Shown piece after piece: positions 22,685 to 31,950 of a stretch of DNA of 34,251 bases (position 1 is its first letter; every line of letters begins with the position of its first letter). The notes below the pieces were generated by a model. It had not been told where the DNA came from and did not search any database. It worked only from the letters and a program-made list of their open reading frames with translations. The stretch is from NCBI RefSeq assembly GCF_029109325.1, contig NZ_JAQKQJ010000011.1, forward strand, positions 1 through 34,251, in the 5' to 3' direction. The translations under genes were made by a program, and so were the position numbers. This DNA comes from Nodosilinea sp. PGN35 (GTDB lineage Bacteria; Cyanobacteriota; Cyanobacteriia; Phormidesmidales; Phormidesmidaceae).

Positions 22685-23686
22685 CTAAAACTGCCGCAAA
22701 AAACGGAGGTCGCTGGTATAAAGGCGGCGAATGTCATCGATCTGGTGCTGCACCATGGCCAGACGCTCGACCCCTAGCCCCGCCGCAAAGCCGCTGTAGA
22801 CTTCGGGGTCGTAACCGACAGCTTTGAGCACATTTGGGTCAATCATGCCGCAGCCAAGAATCTCCAGCCACTTACCCTGCCACTCCACATCCACCTCAGC
22901 CGAAGGTTCAGTGAAAGGGAAAAAACTGGGGCGAAACCGCACCGGAATCTCGCCGTAGAGGGCTTCGAGAAAGACTTTGATGGTGCCCCGCAGGTCAGTA
23001 AAGGTAATGTCTCTGTCGATCGCAAAGAACTCGATCTGGTGGAACACGGCGGCGTGGGTGGCATCGACGGTGTCGCGGCGGTAGCAGCGGCCAATGGCCA
23101 CCGCCCGCAGGGGCGGCTCATGGCTCTGCATGTAGCGAATTTGGGTGTTGGAGGTGTGGGTGCGCATCAGGTGGCCGTTGGGCAAGTACAGGGTGTCCTG
23201 CATGTCGCGTGCCGGGTGATCGGGCAAAAAGTTGAGCGCCTCGAAGTTGTAGTAGTCGGTCTCAATTTCGGGGCCATCGGCGACGGTGTAGCCCAACCCC
23301 ACAAAAATATCGACGATACGGTCAATGATGCTGTTGATCGGATGAATGCGGCCCTGGGGCTGAAAAACGCCCGGCATGGTGACATCGAGGGTTTCGGTGG
23401 CCAGCTGCGCCTCGATCGCCGCCGTCTCGAGGGCGGTCTTGCCTTGCTCTAGCTGGGTCTGAATGAGCTCTTTGACCTGGTTGGCCAGGGCACCAATGCG
23501 GGGGCGCTCGTCGGCGGAGAGTTTGCCCATGCCCCCCAGCACCTTCGAGAGCTGGCCCTTCTTGCCCAGGTAGCCCACCCGCAGCTGTTCTAGCTCGTCA
23601 AGACTGGTGGCAGCGGCGATCGCCCCCTGGGCGGCCTCCTTCATGGCCATGAGGTCGGTTTCGAGGGAGGTAGGTGCGACGGTCAT
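22685..23686 (-). CDS. pheS: Phenylalanyl-tRNA synthetase alpha subunit
   Basis: 333 aa from the ATG at 23686; a TTG at 23710 would add 9 residues and is not favoured. Class II aminoacyl-tRNA synthetase: an N-terminal coiled-coil tRNA-binding region (residues about 1-85, with [20 protein letters not shown]), then the catalytic domain. The catalytic domain has [12 protein letters not shown], motif 2 ([19 protein letters not shown], with the preceding [13 protein letters not shown]) and motif 3 ([14 protein letters not shown]). It charges tRNA-Phe in an alpha2-beta2 complex. pheT is not adjacent, which is usual in cyanobacteria. Length and motifs are normal. Confidence 0.97.
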   Translation of the reverse strand: MTVAPTSLETDLMAMKEAAQGAIAAATSLDELEQLRVGYLGKKGQLSKVLGGMGKLSADERPRIGALANQVKELIQTQLEQGKTALETAAIEAQLATETLDVTMPGVFQPQGRIHPINSIIDRIVDIFVGLGYTVADGPEIETDYYNFEALNFLPDHPARDMQDTLYLPNGHLMRTHTSNTQIRYMQSHEPPLRAVAIGRCYRRDTVDATHAAVFHQIEFFAIDRDITFTDLRGTIKVFLEALYGEIPVRFRPSFFPFTEPSAEVDVEWQGKWLEILGCGMIDPNVLKAVGYDPEVYSGFAAGLGVERLAMVQHQIDDIRRLYTSDLRFLRQF

Positions 23687-23796
23687 TCTGCTTGTGGGGT
23701 GCAACAACAAGGGGACGGGTGTCAGGTGTCAGGTAAACCTAGTACTTGACCAAGCTGATTTCGACAGGGGCCAGCCGTTCTGGGTGCAGGGTGCAA

Positions 23797-23846
23797 GGTA
23801 TACGGTCTACGGCTCGCCTTGAACCTGAAACCGTGAACCGTATACC
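23797..23846. repeat. 50-bp hairpin repeat in the pheS-surE spacer
   Basis: GGTATACGGT (23797-23806) and ACCGTATACC (23837-23846) are perfect inverted repeats. GAACCTGAAACC occurs at 23821-23832 and again at 23883-23894, and GGTGTCA is tandemly doubled near 23719. This is a cluster of short repeats without coding content. Confidence 0.6.
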
Positions 23847-23936
23847 CCCCTGACCCGTCAACTTTAGCTTGGCAGTCTACTAGAACCTGAAACCTAAAAC
23901 CCAATACCCTGTATTTTAGTGTGGCGGGGAACAGTC

Positions 23937-24773
23937 ATGAATATTCTGATCAGTAACGACGACGGCATTTTTGCCCTGGGCATGCGTACCCTGGCCTCTA
24001 CCCTGGCCACAGCAGGGCATCGGGTTACGGTGGTGTGTCCCGATCGCGAGCGATCGGCCACGGGCCACGGGCTCACCATGCACAAGCCGATCCGCGCCGA
24101 GATGATCGAGTCGGTATTTCAAGACGATATTGAGGCATGGAGCTGTTCGGGTACCCCCGCCGACTGCGTCAAGCTGGCCCTAGGAGCGCTGATGGCGACG
24201 CCGCCGGAGGTAGTGGTCTCAGGGATCAACCACGGGGCCAATCTGGGTACCGATGTGGTGTATTCCGGGACGGTGTCGGCGGCGATGGAGGGGGTGATGG
24301 AGGGGATTCCGGCGATCGCAGTCAGCCTGACCAGCTTCACCCAGGGCAGCTTTGAACCGGCCGCCGATTTTGTCCGCGATCTGCTGGCCGATGGCGATCG
24401 CTTTCCCCTAGAGAGCCCGATGCTGCTAAACGTCAATGTCCCGGCGGTGGCGGCAGCGGAGATCCAGGGGGCTAAAATCACCCGCCAGGGCATTCGCCGC
24501 TACTTTGACCAGTTTGAAAAACGTCTCGATCCGCGCGGTAAAACCTACTACTGGCTGGCCGGAGAGGCCGTTGAGGAGATTGAAGATCCCCTACCCAACC
24601 AGGGCTGGCCCCTCGACCTCAAAACCTCTATGGCAGCCATCCCTACAGATGTACAGGCCATTCGCGATCGCTACATTTCGGTCACCCCCCTGCACTACAA
24701 CCTGACCGCCGTGAGCGATCTGCTAGATTTAGCTCAGGGTCGGCGGCCCCTGCTGCCAGACTATTCCCGGTAA
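23937..24773 (+). CDS. surE: 5'/3'-nucleotidase SurE
   Basis: 278 aa from the ATG preceded by GGGGAA; an upstream start would add 6 residues. SurE hydrolyses nucleoside 5'- and 3'-monophosphates and short polyphosphate with a divalent metal. [20 protein letters not shown] carries the metal-binding Asp8 and Asp9; [12 protein letters not shown] supplies the Ser, and [20 protein letters not shown] the Asn and following family loop. The C-terminal part after about residue 200 is the swapped tail common to SurE. The first 13 bases after pheS-surE repeats lead straight into the start; no co-transcribed partner is apparent. Confidence 0.96.
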   Translation: MNILISNDDGIFALGMRTLASTLATAGHRVTVVCPDRERSATGHGLTMHKPIRAEMIESVFQDDIEAWSCSGTPADCVKLALGALMATPPEVVVSGINHGANLGTDVVYSGTVSAAMEGVMEGIPAIAVSLTSFTQGSFEPAADFVRDLLADGDRFPLESPMLLNVNVPAVAAAEIQGAKITRQGIRRYFDQFEKRLDPRGKTYYWLAGEAVEEIEDPLPNQGWPLDLKTSMAAIPTDVQAIRDRYISVTPLHYNLTAVSDLLDLAQGRRPLLPDYSR

Positions 24774-24993
24774 AAAAATGTCCCCCAAGGCGGGATCTGG
24801 TAGCGCTTCGGGGCAAACTAGGGTAACGATAAACCCTAACACCCTGCGGTCGTTGGGGCAGGGCGATTAGTTCACCCCGATCATTTTGAACAGAGTTCAT
24901 TACTATTAAAGAAAACTCAGGTTGATCCTCTACCCTAGGGCACATTTGTATTTTTAGCCTGACATTCCATGCTTTCCCACCCCCAAGATATTC

Positions 24994-25881
24994 ATGGCTG
25001 AGCTTACTGAGCAGTTTTTAGTCCGGTTTTGGGGCGTGCGTGGGAGTATCGCTTGCCCAGGCCCCTCTACAGTGCGCTACGGTGGCAACACCTCCTGCGT
25101 CGAGATGTTGGTCGGGGGGCATCGCTTAATTTTTGACGGCGGCACCGGCTTACGCGAGCTGGGCCTGGCCCTGCTGGCCGATATGCCCGTCGAAGCCAAC
25201 CTATTTTTTACCCACTCCCACTGGGATCACATCCAGGGCTTTCCGTTCTTTGTGCCGGCCTTCGTGCGGGGCAATCGATTTAATATTTACGGGGCGATCG
25301 CCCCCAACGGTTCCACCATTGAGCAGCGCCTCAACGACCAAATGCTGCACCCCAACTTCCCCGTACCGCTTCAGGTGATGGGGGCAGACCTCAAATTCTG
25401 CGATATAGAAGTGGGCGAAACCCTCCACATCGGTGACATCACCATTGAAAACGCCCTGCTCAACCACCCCGGCGAAGCAGTGGGCTACCGAGTCACCTGG
25501 CAAAATCGGGTGGCTGCCTACATCACCGACACCGAGCACTACCCCGACCGCCTAGACGACAACGCCGTGTGGCTAGCCCGCAACGCCGACGTCATGATCT
25601 ACGACGCCACCTACACCGATGACGAGTACCACGACCCCAAATCGAGCAAGGTCAGCTGGGGCCACTCCACCTGGCAGGAGGCCGTCAAGGTAGCCAAGGC
25701 CGCCGGGGCCAAAACCCTGGTGATCTTCCACCACGATCCCGCCCACGACGACGATTTTATGGATCAGGTGGCGGCCCAAACCCAGGCTGTGTTCCCCGGC
25801 GCGGTGGTGGCCAAAGAAGGCATGGTAATTGATCTGACCGCCGCCTGCGTCACCCTGCCCTCGACAGCAACTGGAGCTTAG
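24994..25881 (+). CDS. MBL-fold metallo-hydrolase
   Basis: 295 aa. The N-terminus VRFWGVRGSIACPGPSTVRY followed by GGNTSCVEM is the signature of a metallo-beta-lactamase subgroup related to PhnP and cyclic-phosphodiesterase-like enzymes. The metal-binding THSHWDHIQGF provides His74, His76, Asp78 and His79. Further ligands are expected in NHPGEAVGYRV, ITDTEH, IYDATYTDDEY and the C-terminal FHHDPAHDDD. It probably cleaves a phosphodiester; the substrate is unknown. Start ATG at 24994; the domain begins within 10 residues. It is the first of a run of plus-strand genes to ribF and moxR but is separated from them by about 100 bp. Confidence 0.9.
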   Translation: MAELTEQFLVRFWGVRGSIACPGPSTVRYGGNTSCVEMLVGGHRLIFDGGTGLRELGLALLADMPVEANLFFTHSHWDHIQGFPFFVPAFVRGNRFNIYGAIAPNGSTIEQRLNDQMLHPNFPVPLQVMGADLKFCDIEVGETLHIGDITIENALLNHPGEAVGYRVTWQNRVAAYITDTEHYPDRLDDNAVWLARNADVMIYDATYTDDEYHDPKSSKVSWGHSTWQEAVKVAKAAGAKTLVIFHHDPAHDDDFMDQVAAQTQAVFPGAVVAKEGMVIDLTAACVTLPSTATGA

Positions 25882-25990
25882 GGCTTTGAGGATGTCACCT
25901 CTTGTTAGCCTGCCCACAGGCCGAGCGCGGCCCCTGCGGAGTTATGTCTCCGATCGGTTGAACCCAACAGATTGTGTAAAACTGTAAAGC

Positions 25991-27046
25991 GTGTGGATCA
26001 CGTCTTCGCTTACTACAGCTATTACCCCAACGGCGATCGCCCTGGGAAACTTTGACGGTGTCCATTTAGGTCATCAGGCCGTCATTCGCGCGGTGGTACC
26101 GCTGGCCGCCCAGCGCCAGGGTCTGCCCAGGGCCGAGCTGCCGCCTGCGGGGATGCCGCTGCGGGGGCTGAGCCACCGTCAGCGATCCCAGCTCAGCCTC
26201 CCCAGCGCTGGGGTGCAGCCCGAAGCAGGGCGGGTGACCCCAATGCCCACGGTGATGACCTTCTTTCCCCATCCCCAAGAATTTTTTTCGGGTAAAGCCA
26301 GGCCGCTGTTGACGCCCCTGCCTGAAAAAGCAGCCCAAATTAGCCGCCTCGGGATTGGTCAACTGGTGCTGCTGCCCTTCGATCAATCCCTGGCTAACCT
26401 TTCCCCCGCAGACTTTGTAGACACGCTGCTGGTCAAGCATCTGCGGGTGCAGCACATCAGCGTAGGCAAAGACTTTTGCTTTGGCAAACGACGTCAGGGT
26501 ACCGTAGACGATCTAAAAACGTTGGCGGCCCGCCACGGGGTGCAGGTGCACATTGCTCCCCCAGTCGATCTAGGGGCCGATCGCATCAGCAGCTCCCGCA
26601 TTCGTCAAGCCCTAGAAAAAACCGATCTGGAGACGGCCAAGGCGCTACTGGGCCGTCCTTTCAGTCTGGTGGGGCGGGTGGTACCGGGGCAGCAGCTAGG
26701 GCGCACCATTGGGTTCCCTACGGCCAACCTCTACCTGCCCGCCGAGAAGTTTTTGCCCCCCACGGGGGTATACAGCGTACGAGTTCACGGGGCTACCCCA
26801 ACGCCCTACCCCCTTGTCCCCGGAGTCATGAACCTGGGCACCCGCCCTACGGTCAAGGGGGTGGCCCTCATTGCTGAAGTCCACCTGCTCAACTGGCAGG
26901 GCGATCTGTACGGTAAGACTCTGGAGGTATACCTGCACAGTTTTCTGCGGCCTGAACAAAAATTTGGTGGTCTTGACGACCTCAAGGCTCAAATTCAGCG
27001 CGACTGCGGGCAGGCCCTCGAAGAGCTGGCGCGATCGCCCCTCTGA
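25991..27046 (+). CDS. ribF: Bifunctional riboflavin kinase/FAD synthetase
   Basis: 351 aa from GTG; the second residue Trp and following ITSSLTTA match the usual cyanobacterial N-terminus. It makes FMN from riboflavin and FAD from FMN. The adenylyltransferase domain has GNFDGVHLGH (19-28) and FFPHPQEFF (91-99); DRISSSRIRQAL (about 198-209) is the ISSTxIR-type motif. The kinase domain has GRTIGFPTANLYLP and GVYSVRV (about 235-265). Between residues about 44 and 85 there is an extra segment rich in Pro, Leu, Arg and Gln (AELPPAGMPLRGLSHRQRSQ in part) absent from the standard domain; reading frame is intact. No FMN riboswitch is visible upstream. Confidence 0.96.
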   Translation: MWITSSLTTAITPTAIALGNFDGVHLGHQAVIRAVVPLAAQRQGLPRAELPPAGMPLRGLSHRQRSQLSLPSAGVQPEAGRVTPMPTVMTFFPHPQEFFSGKARPLLTPLPEKAAQISRLGIGQLVLLPFDQSLANLSPADFVDTLLVKHLRVQHISVGKDFCFGKRRQGTVDDLKTLAARHGVQVHIAPPVDLGADRISSSRIRQALEKTDLETAKALLGRPFSLVGRVVPGQQLGRTIGFPTANLYLPAEKFLPPTGVYSVRVHGATPTPYPLVPGVMNLGTRPTVKGVALIAEVHLLNWQGDLYGKTLEVYLHSFLRPEQKFGGLDDLKAQIQRDCGQALEELARSPL

Positions 27047-27202
27047 ATTACTGTTCTGAGGAGCATTTTCCTTGACCAGTAGGCAGTTGGGAACCGATCG
27101 GGGCATCATAAGCCTAGAGACATCAACTCAAGTCAGACCTGGAGAGCCCTGAAGGCAACCGCAAATCTCCATCTGAGCTTGGCATAGCAAGGGTCACAGA
27201 GA

Positions 27203-28111
27203 ATGCGCGAGCGGATTGAAACGCTAGTTCAAAACTTAGACAAGACCATCGTCGGCAAATCAGACTCGATTCGGCTGGTGCTGGTGGCGCTGTTCTCCGG
27301 GGGGCACGCCCTGTTAGAAGACGTACCGGGGGTAGGCAAGACCCTGCTGGCAAAATCCCTAGCCCGCTGTATCGACGGCAGCTTTCAGCGCATTCAGTGT
27401 ACCCCCGATCTGTTGCCCACCGATGTCACTGGCACCAATATCTGGAACCCCAGCAGTGGTGAGTTTCAGTTTATGCCGGGGCCGGTTTTTGCCAACATTT
27501 TACTGGCCGACGAAATTAACCGAGCGACCCCCCGAACCCAATCGGCCCTGCTGGAGGTGATGGAAGAGCACCAGGTCACCATTGACGGTCGATCGCGCCC
27601 GGTGCCCGCTCCATTTTTTGTGATCGCAACTCAAAACCCAGTGGAGTATCAGGGAACGTTTCCCCTACCCGAAGCCCAAATGGATCGCTTTGCCCTCTCC
27701 TTTAGTCTGGGCTACCCCACGGAAAATGAAGAACTGAGCATGCTTCAGCGACTCGGGGGCGGCGCATCTTTCCACGATATTCAGCCCTGTATCACCCTGG
27801 ATGAGGTGATGGCGCTGCGGGCAGAATGTGCCCAGGTAGCGGTGGAAGATTCGTTACAGCGCTACATTCTCGACCTGGTGCGGGCGACTCGCACCCACAG
27901 CGATATCACCCTGGGAGTCAGTCCTCGCGGCTCGGTGGCGTTTTACCGGGCGATCCAGGCCCTGGCCTACTTAGAAGGACGCAGCTACGCCATCCCCGAC
28001 GATATCAAGCAACTCGCGCCCCACGTAATGGCCCATCGGCTGATTGCGGCTGGGCACCACCGCCCCCATCGGCTAGTGGCCGACCTGCTCGAGACGGTTC
28101 CCATTCCCTAG
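27203..28111 (+). CDS. MoxR-family AAA+ ATPase
   Basis: 302 aa. Walker A VPGVGKTLLAKS (41-52, Lys46), Walker B ILLADEINRA (99-108), sensor 1 IATQNP (141-146), and the MoxR markers GPVFANILL, ATPRTQSALLEVMEE and FPLPEAQMDRF. The C-terminal lid domain holds SPRGSVAFYRAIQALAYLEG. MoxR ATPases act as chaperones that insert cofactors or activate partner proteins, often with a VWA-domain and DUF58 protein encoded next door. Neither partner is present here, so the target is open. GAGAATGCG around the ATG gives only a modest ribosome-binding site, but the N-terminus matches the family. Confidence 0.95.
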   Translation: MRERIETLVQNLDKTIVGKSDSIRLVLVALFSGGHALLEDVPGVGKTLLAKSLARCIDGSFQRIQCTPDLLPTDVTGTNIWNPSSGEFQFMPGPVFANILLADEINRATPRTQSALLEVMEEHQVTIDGRSRPVPAPFFVIATQNPVEYQGTFPLPEAQMDRFALSFSLGYPTENEELSMLQRLGGGASFHDIQPCITLDEVMALRAECAQVAVEDSLQRYILDLVRATRTHSDITLGVSPRGSVAFYRAIQALAYLEGRSYAIPDDIKQLAPHVMAHRLIAAGHHRPHRLVADLLETVPIP

Positions 28112-28164
28112 ACGCCATGGCCGCTTTAGCCGCAGCCAGGCTGTCCCCTTCTGAGAGGAGGGAA

Positions 28165-28190
28165 ATTCTCCCGGGGAGAATGGTAGTTTT
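28165..28190 (+). terminator. Possible intrinsic terminator after the MoxR gene
   Basis: ATTCTCC and GGAGAAT pair around CGG (28165-28181); TTTTT begins 6 nt later. The small loop makes it stable; the offset T-run lowers confidence. Confidence 0.45.
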
Positions 28191-28243
28191 TAGGGCCAGA
28201 CAGCCCATAATAGGGGCGGTGAACTGAAGGATCGCAATTTCCT

Positions 28244-28498
28244 ATGCCAAGAACGCCCAGTGAGTACGTCATTCACATGCTGTTTGATGGCGGCCACCAC
28301 GAAGAGGTACGCTTCTCCTCTATTCAAGATTTTCAAAAGTGGTACAGCGGTGAGCTAATGCCCAAGGCCACCTCTGATGAGTTCATTACGGTGCCCCTGC
28401 CCAAGGTCAACCCCGGCGAATATATGGTTGTGCGTCCGTCTCGAATCAGCGCGATTCGGGTAGAGCCGGTGTTTAGCTCTAGCGTCGAGCGGTATTGA
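28244..28498 (+). CDS. Conserved cyanobacterial protein of unknown function (84 aa)
   Basis: 84 aa, soluble. MPRTPSEYVIHMLFDGGHHE, FQKWYSGELMPKA, then GEYMVVRPSRISAIRVEPVF and SSSVERY. Such short proteins are found widely in cyanobacteria, from memory, without an assigned role. The mixed strand/helix pattern suggests a small alpha/beta fold. Its stop overlaps the start of mltA by one base (TGATG at 28496-28500), so the two are translationally coupled, which could hint at an envelope-related function. The AAGG about 14 nt upstream of the ATG is a weak ribosome-binding site. Confidence 0.8.
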   Translation: MPRTPSEYVIHMLFDGGHHEEVRFSSIQDFQKWYSGELMPKATSDEFITVPLPKVNPGEYMVVRPSRISAIRVEPVFSSSVERY

Positions 28499-29727
28499 TG
28501 GCTGGCTGGATTGGGTGGGGCAGAGCGGCTTCGGTGCTGGTTGCAGGGGTGGGGATGGCAGCAGTCCTGTCTGCTTTTGGCGGCGTACCGACCCTACTAG
28601 CGGCAGCGGCAGACGCTCCGAGGACTGAAGGACTGTCTGTGGGCGGTCAGCCAGGGCCCCTGCCTTTGCAACCGGTGGCGGCGGCGAGCAGTACCGCTGT
28701 ATGGCCTGAGCTCCTGTTGCCAAGCGATCGCCAGGCGTTAATTCAATCCATCAACCACAGCCTTACCTACCTGGCTACGCCCAAGGCGGCGGCGGATTAT
28801 CAAGATTATCCGGTGCCGGGGATAACGCGCGATCGCGTGTGGCGCAGCCTGCAACGTCTGCGGCAGCTAGTGGCAACCAGCCCCACCAACGAGGCCTTTC
28901 AGACGGCCCTGCGGCGGGAGTTTGTGCTGTACGAATCGACTGGCGCTGACGGTGGGGGCACCGTTGCCTACACCGGTTACTTTGAGCCCCAGTATCGGGC
29001 CAGCGCTGTGCCAACGGCGGAGTACCGCTACCCCCTCTACCGCCGCCCACCCACCCTGGAAACCTGGCCCCAACCTCACCCCACTCGGCTAGAGCTAGAG
29101 GGTGTAGACGGGTTGGCCAGTGGTCAAGGACCCCTCGCTGGGTTGGAATTAGTCTGGTTGGCCAATCGCCTGGAGGCGTTTTTAGTGCAGGTGCAGGGTT
29201 CGGCCAGGCTCCAGCTCACCGATGGCCGGGTCATGTCGGTGGGCTACGCGGGCCGTACCGAGTATCCCTACACCAGTATTGGCCGGGCCCTGGTGGAAGA
29301 CGGCAAGATCGCCCCAGATCAGCTTTCACTGCCCAATTTGCTGGCCTATTTTGCAGCCTACCCCGACGATCTAAATCGCTACCTCCCCCAAAACGAGCGG
29401 TTTATTTTCTTCCGTGAAGGTGATGGTGGGCCACCCACAGGCAGTCTCAGTGTGCCGGTGACCGCTGGCTACTCCATTGCTACCGATAAATCGTTGATGC
29501 CGCCGGGGGCGATCGCAGTTATTCAACTACCCCTGCCCCATCAGACCGCTCAGGGGGATTGGATAGACCAGCCCACAACCCGGCTGGTGCTCGATCAAGA
29601 CACTGGCGGTGCCATTCTTGGCCCTGGAAGGGTTGATTTGTATGTGGGGTCAGGCGATCAGGCCGGAGAACTGGCCGGGCGCATCAATACAGCGGGACGA
29701 TTGTATTACCTGCTCCTGCGTCCCTAG
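28498..29727 (+). CDS. mltA: Membrane-bound lytic murein transglycosylase A-like protein
   Basis: 409 aa from the ATG overlapping the previous stop. An N-terminal signal-like segment (residues about 8-38, ASVLVAGVGMAAVLSAFGGV) would direct export; no lipobox cysteine is present. The MltA domain includes TGYFEPQYRAS (about 160), then LEAFLVQVQGSARLQLTDGR (about 220-240) and YAGRTEYPYTSIGRALVEDG. The C-terminal 3D domain has DQDTGGAILGPGRVDLYVGSG (seen in parts), with the conserved Asp residues including the catalytic one in VDLY. It cleaves peptidoglycan glycan strands with 1,6-anhydro ring formation, in wall turnover. Confidence 0.94.
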   Translation: MAGWIGWGRAASVLVAGVGMAAVLSAFGGVPTLLAAAADAPRTEGLSVGGQPGPLPLQPVAAASSTAVWPELLLPSDRQALIQSINHSLTYLATPKAAADYQDYPVPGITRDRVWRSLQRLRQLVATSPTNEAFQTALRREFVLYESTGADGGGTVAYTGYFEPQYRASAVPTAEYRYPLYRRPPTLETWPQPHPTRLELEGVDGLASGQGPLAGLELVWLANRLEAFLVQVQGSARLQLTDGRVMSVGYAGRTEYPYTSIGRALVEDGKIAPDQLSLPNLLAYFAAYPDDLNRYLPQNERFIFFREGDGGPPTGSLSVPVTAGYSIATDKSLMPPGAIAVIQLPLPHQTAQGDWIDQPTTRLVLDQDTGGAILGPGRVDLYVGSGDQAGELAGRINTAGRLYYLLLRP

Positions 29728-29794
29728 GGGCGCGGTGCCCGCCAAGTGATATTGCCGCTGGTTTGCCCCGGTAGGGGTGTTACCCTATAGGCCT

Positions 29795-31795
29795 ATGGAT
29801 ACTTCCTTTGCCCTCACCCTACAGATCGTGCTCACGGTGTTGGCCGGAGTGACTGCGCAGGTTCTTGGGGAAATAGCCAGGGTGCCCAGCATTATCTTTT
29901 TGCTGCTGTTTGGCATTGGTCTGGGCCCAGATGGTGTTGGGCTGATTCATCCCCAAGATCTGGGGGTAGGGCTTGAGGTGATTGTCGCCCTCAGCGTCGC
30001 CTTGATTTTATTTGAGGGGGGGTTAAGTTTAGAGCTGAGCGAACTGGGCCAGGTGTCAAACAGCCTGCGAAACCTGGTTACAGTCGGCATTTTTATTACC
30101 CTAATTGGCGGTGGTATGGCGGCCCACTGGCTGGGGGAATTTCCCTGGTCGCTGGCTTTTTTATACGCCTCACTGGTAGTCGTCACTGGCCCCACCGTGA
30201 TTGGCCCACTGCTGCGCCAGGTGGAGGTCGACCGTAAGGTGGCGACCCTGCTAGAGGGCGAAGGCGTGCTGATCGACCCCGTCGGTGCCATTTTGGCAGT
30301 GGTGGTGCTCGACATTATTCTCAATGGCGACGCTGACCCCACAACGGTGGTTGGTGGGTTAATTCTGCGGCTGAGCATCGGTACCCTGATTGGGGTAGTA
30401 GGGGGTGGACTGATCGGCCTTTTGCTTAAGCAGGCCAGCTTCTTGGGTGAAGACCTGCGGAACCTGGTGGTATTAGCGGGACTCTGGGGACTCTTTGGGC
30501 TGGCCCAGAGCATTCGCAGTGAGGCGGGGCTGATGGCTACCGTAGTCGCGGGCATGATGGTGCGCTGGCTATCGGTACCCGACGAGCGCCTGCTGCGTCG
30601 GTTTAAGGGGCAGCTGACAGTACTAGCCGTGTCGGTGCTGTTTATTTTACTGGCGGCAGACCTGTCGATTGCCAGTGTGTTTGCCCTAGGGCAGGGGGCG
30701 GTGCTCACGGTGCTGGTGTTGATGGTGGTGGTGCGCCCCGTCAACATCTGGCTGTGTACGCGCTCTAGCGATATGAACTGGCGGCAAAAGCTATTTTTAG
30801 GCTGGGTAGCCCCCCGGGGCATTGTCTCAGCCTCGGTGGCCTCTCTATTTGCTATTTTGCTCACCGAACGGGGCATTAGCGGTGGCGATGCCATCAAGGC
30901 CCTGGTGTTTCTCACCATTATTATGACGGTGATGGTGCAGGGTCTGACAGCGCGACTAGTGGCTCGCTGGCTAGGCATTACTAAGGCGGATGCAGTGGGG
31001 GCGGTGATTGTGGGGTGCAGCCCTCTGAGTCTGCTCATCGCCCGACTCATCCAGGAATACGGCGATCCGGTGGTGATGATTGACACCAATGAAGCCAGCT
31101 GCGAGGCGGCCGCAAAAGAAGGAATTGAGCTCTTGATCAGCAGTGCCCTCGATCGCGATGCATTGGAACGGGCAGGTCTAGATAAGGCGGGCACCTTTCT
31201 CGCTATGACTAAAAATAGCGAGGTCAATGCTGTGGTGGCCCAGCGCGCCCTGGAGGAATTTCAGCCCGCTCGGGTGGTCGCGGTGGTACCTCAAGACAAA
31301 AGCCTGGGTGAACTGCCCAATCAGGGGCAGCTCAAGGGTGCCCAAACCCCTCGTCTCTCCCTCAAACAGTGGAACACCTACCTCAATGATGGAGAGGTGC
31401 GCCTTGGGGAAACCTGGCTGCGGAAGGAAAACAGTGAGCAGCAACAGACACACCTGGCTACGCTGGTGCGTAACGGTACGATGGTGCCGCTGCTGGTGGA
31501 GCGCGACGATGCCCTTCGGGTTGCCCTAGGCCAGGAGCGCTGGGAGGTGGGCGATCGCATCATCTATCTCTGGTACGATTCGAAACCCAAGCTGCTGAAG
31601 CAGCTTGCGGGCGGCATTCAGCCCAACCGGCTGACCCTAGAAACAGTGCCTGTGGTGGAGGCCGTGCCGCCTGCGCCCAAAAACTCTCCACCAGACGCCG
31701 AGGCCCCAGCAGCGCCCGTTTCTAACCGCTCGGCTGCGCCCCAGCAGCCCTTCGGCTCGCCCACGGAGTCAGATACCTCGTCGGCAAACTCCTAG
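29795..31795 (+). CDS. CPA-type Na+(K+)/H+ antiporter with RCK/TrkA-N domain
   Basis: 666 aa from the ATG at 29795; a GTG at 29777 would add 6 residues. About 12 membrane helices occupy residues 1-395, with LFEGGLSLELSEL, the helix pair around VVVTGPTVIGPLLRQ, DPVGAILAVVVLDI (the conserved Asp of the ion site) and GWVAPRGIVSASVASLFAIL, as in NhaP/CPA1 exchangers. A TrkA-N (RCK) domain follows (about 400-510: AVGAVIVGCSPLSLLIARLI, VMIDTNEASCEAA), with a degenerate nucleotide-binding glycine motif. The last about 60 residues are Pro/Ala-rich and disordered. The protein would exchange cations for protons, possibly gated by a nucleotide or ion bound to the RCK domain. Confidence 0.93.
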   Translation: MDTSFALTLQIVLTVLAGVTAQVLGEIARVPSIIFLLLFGIGLGPDGVGLIHPQDLGVGLEVIVALSVALILFEGGLSLELSELGQVSNSLRNLVTVGIFITLIGGGMAAHWLGEFPWSLAFLYASLVVVTGPTVIGPLLRQVEVDRKVATLLEGEGVLIDPVGAILAVVVLDIILNGDADPTTVVGGLILRLSIGTLIGVVGGGLIGLLLKQASFLGEDLRNLVVLAGLWGLFGLAQSIRSEAGLMATVVAGMMVRWLSVPDERLLRRFKGQLTVLAVSVLFILLAADLSIASVFALGQGAVLTVLVLMVVVRPVNIWLCTRSSDMNWRQKLFLGWVAPRGIVSASVASLFAILLTERGISGGDAIKALVFLTIIMTVMVQGLTARLVARWLGITKADAVGAVIVGCSPLSLLIARLIQEYGDPVVMIDTNEASCEAAAKEGIELLISSALDRDALERAGLDKAGTFLAMTKNSEVNAVVAQRALEEFQPARVVAVVPQDKSLGELPNQGQLKGAQTPRLSLKQWNTYLNDGEVRLGETWLRKENSEQQQTHLATLVRNGTMVPLLVERDDALRVALGQERWEVGDRIIYLWYDSKPKLLKQLAGGIQPNRLTLETVPVVEAVPPAPKNSPPDAEAPAAPVSNRSAAPQQPFGSPTESDTSSANS

Positions 31796-31950
31796 TGTGC
31801 TATCAAGCCTGGTATTTGGGGTAGAGCCATGCTTGAGATGGCCGTCTCGCGGTGCATTGCTGCACGTTTAGCCCTGTGGGTATGGTCGCACCCTCGATGC
31901 GCTAAACTCGTTTGACCCCAAGACCTTCTCGTCGTCGTTCTATCGGCTGT

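Noticed and set aside
25882..25990. FMN riboswitch before ribF
   Set aside because: The spacer is only about 110 bp and shows none of the conserved RFN-element stems.
29947..31227. 426-codon antisense frame within the antiporter gene
   Set aside because: Ser/Thr/Arg-rich product typical of a shadow frame; the plus-strand antiporter is certain.
31796..31950. Cobalamin riboswitch before cobI
   Set aside because: No B12-box-like sequence is visible; the spacer instead holds a fragment of the GGTGCAT repeat.
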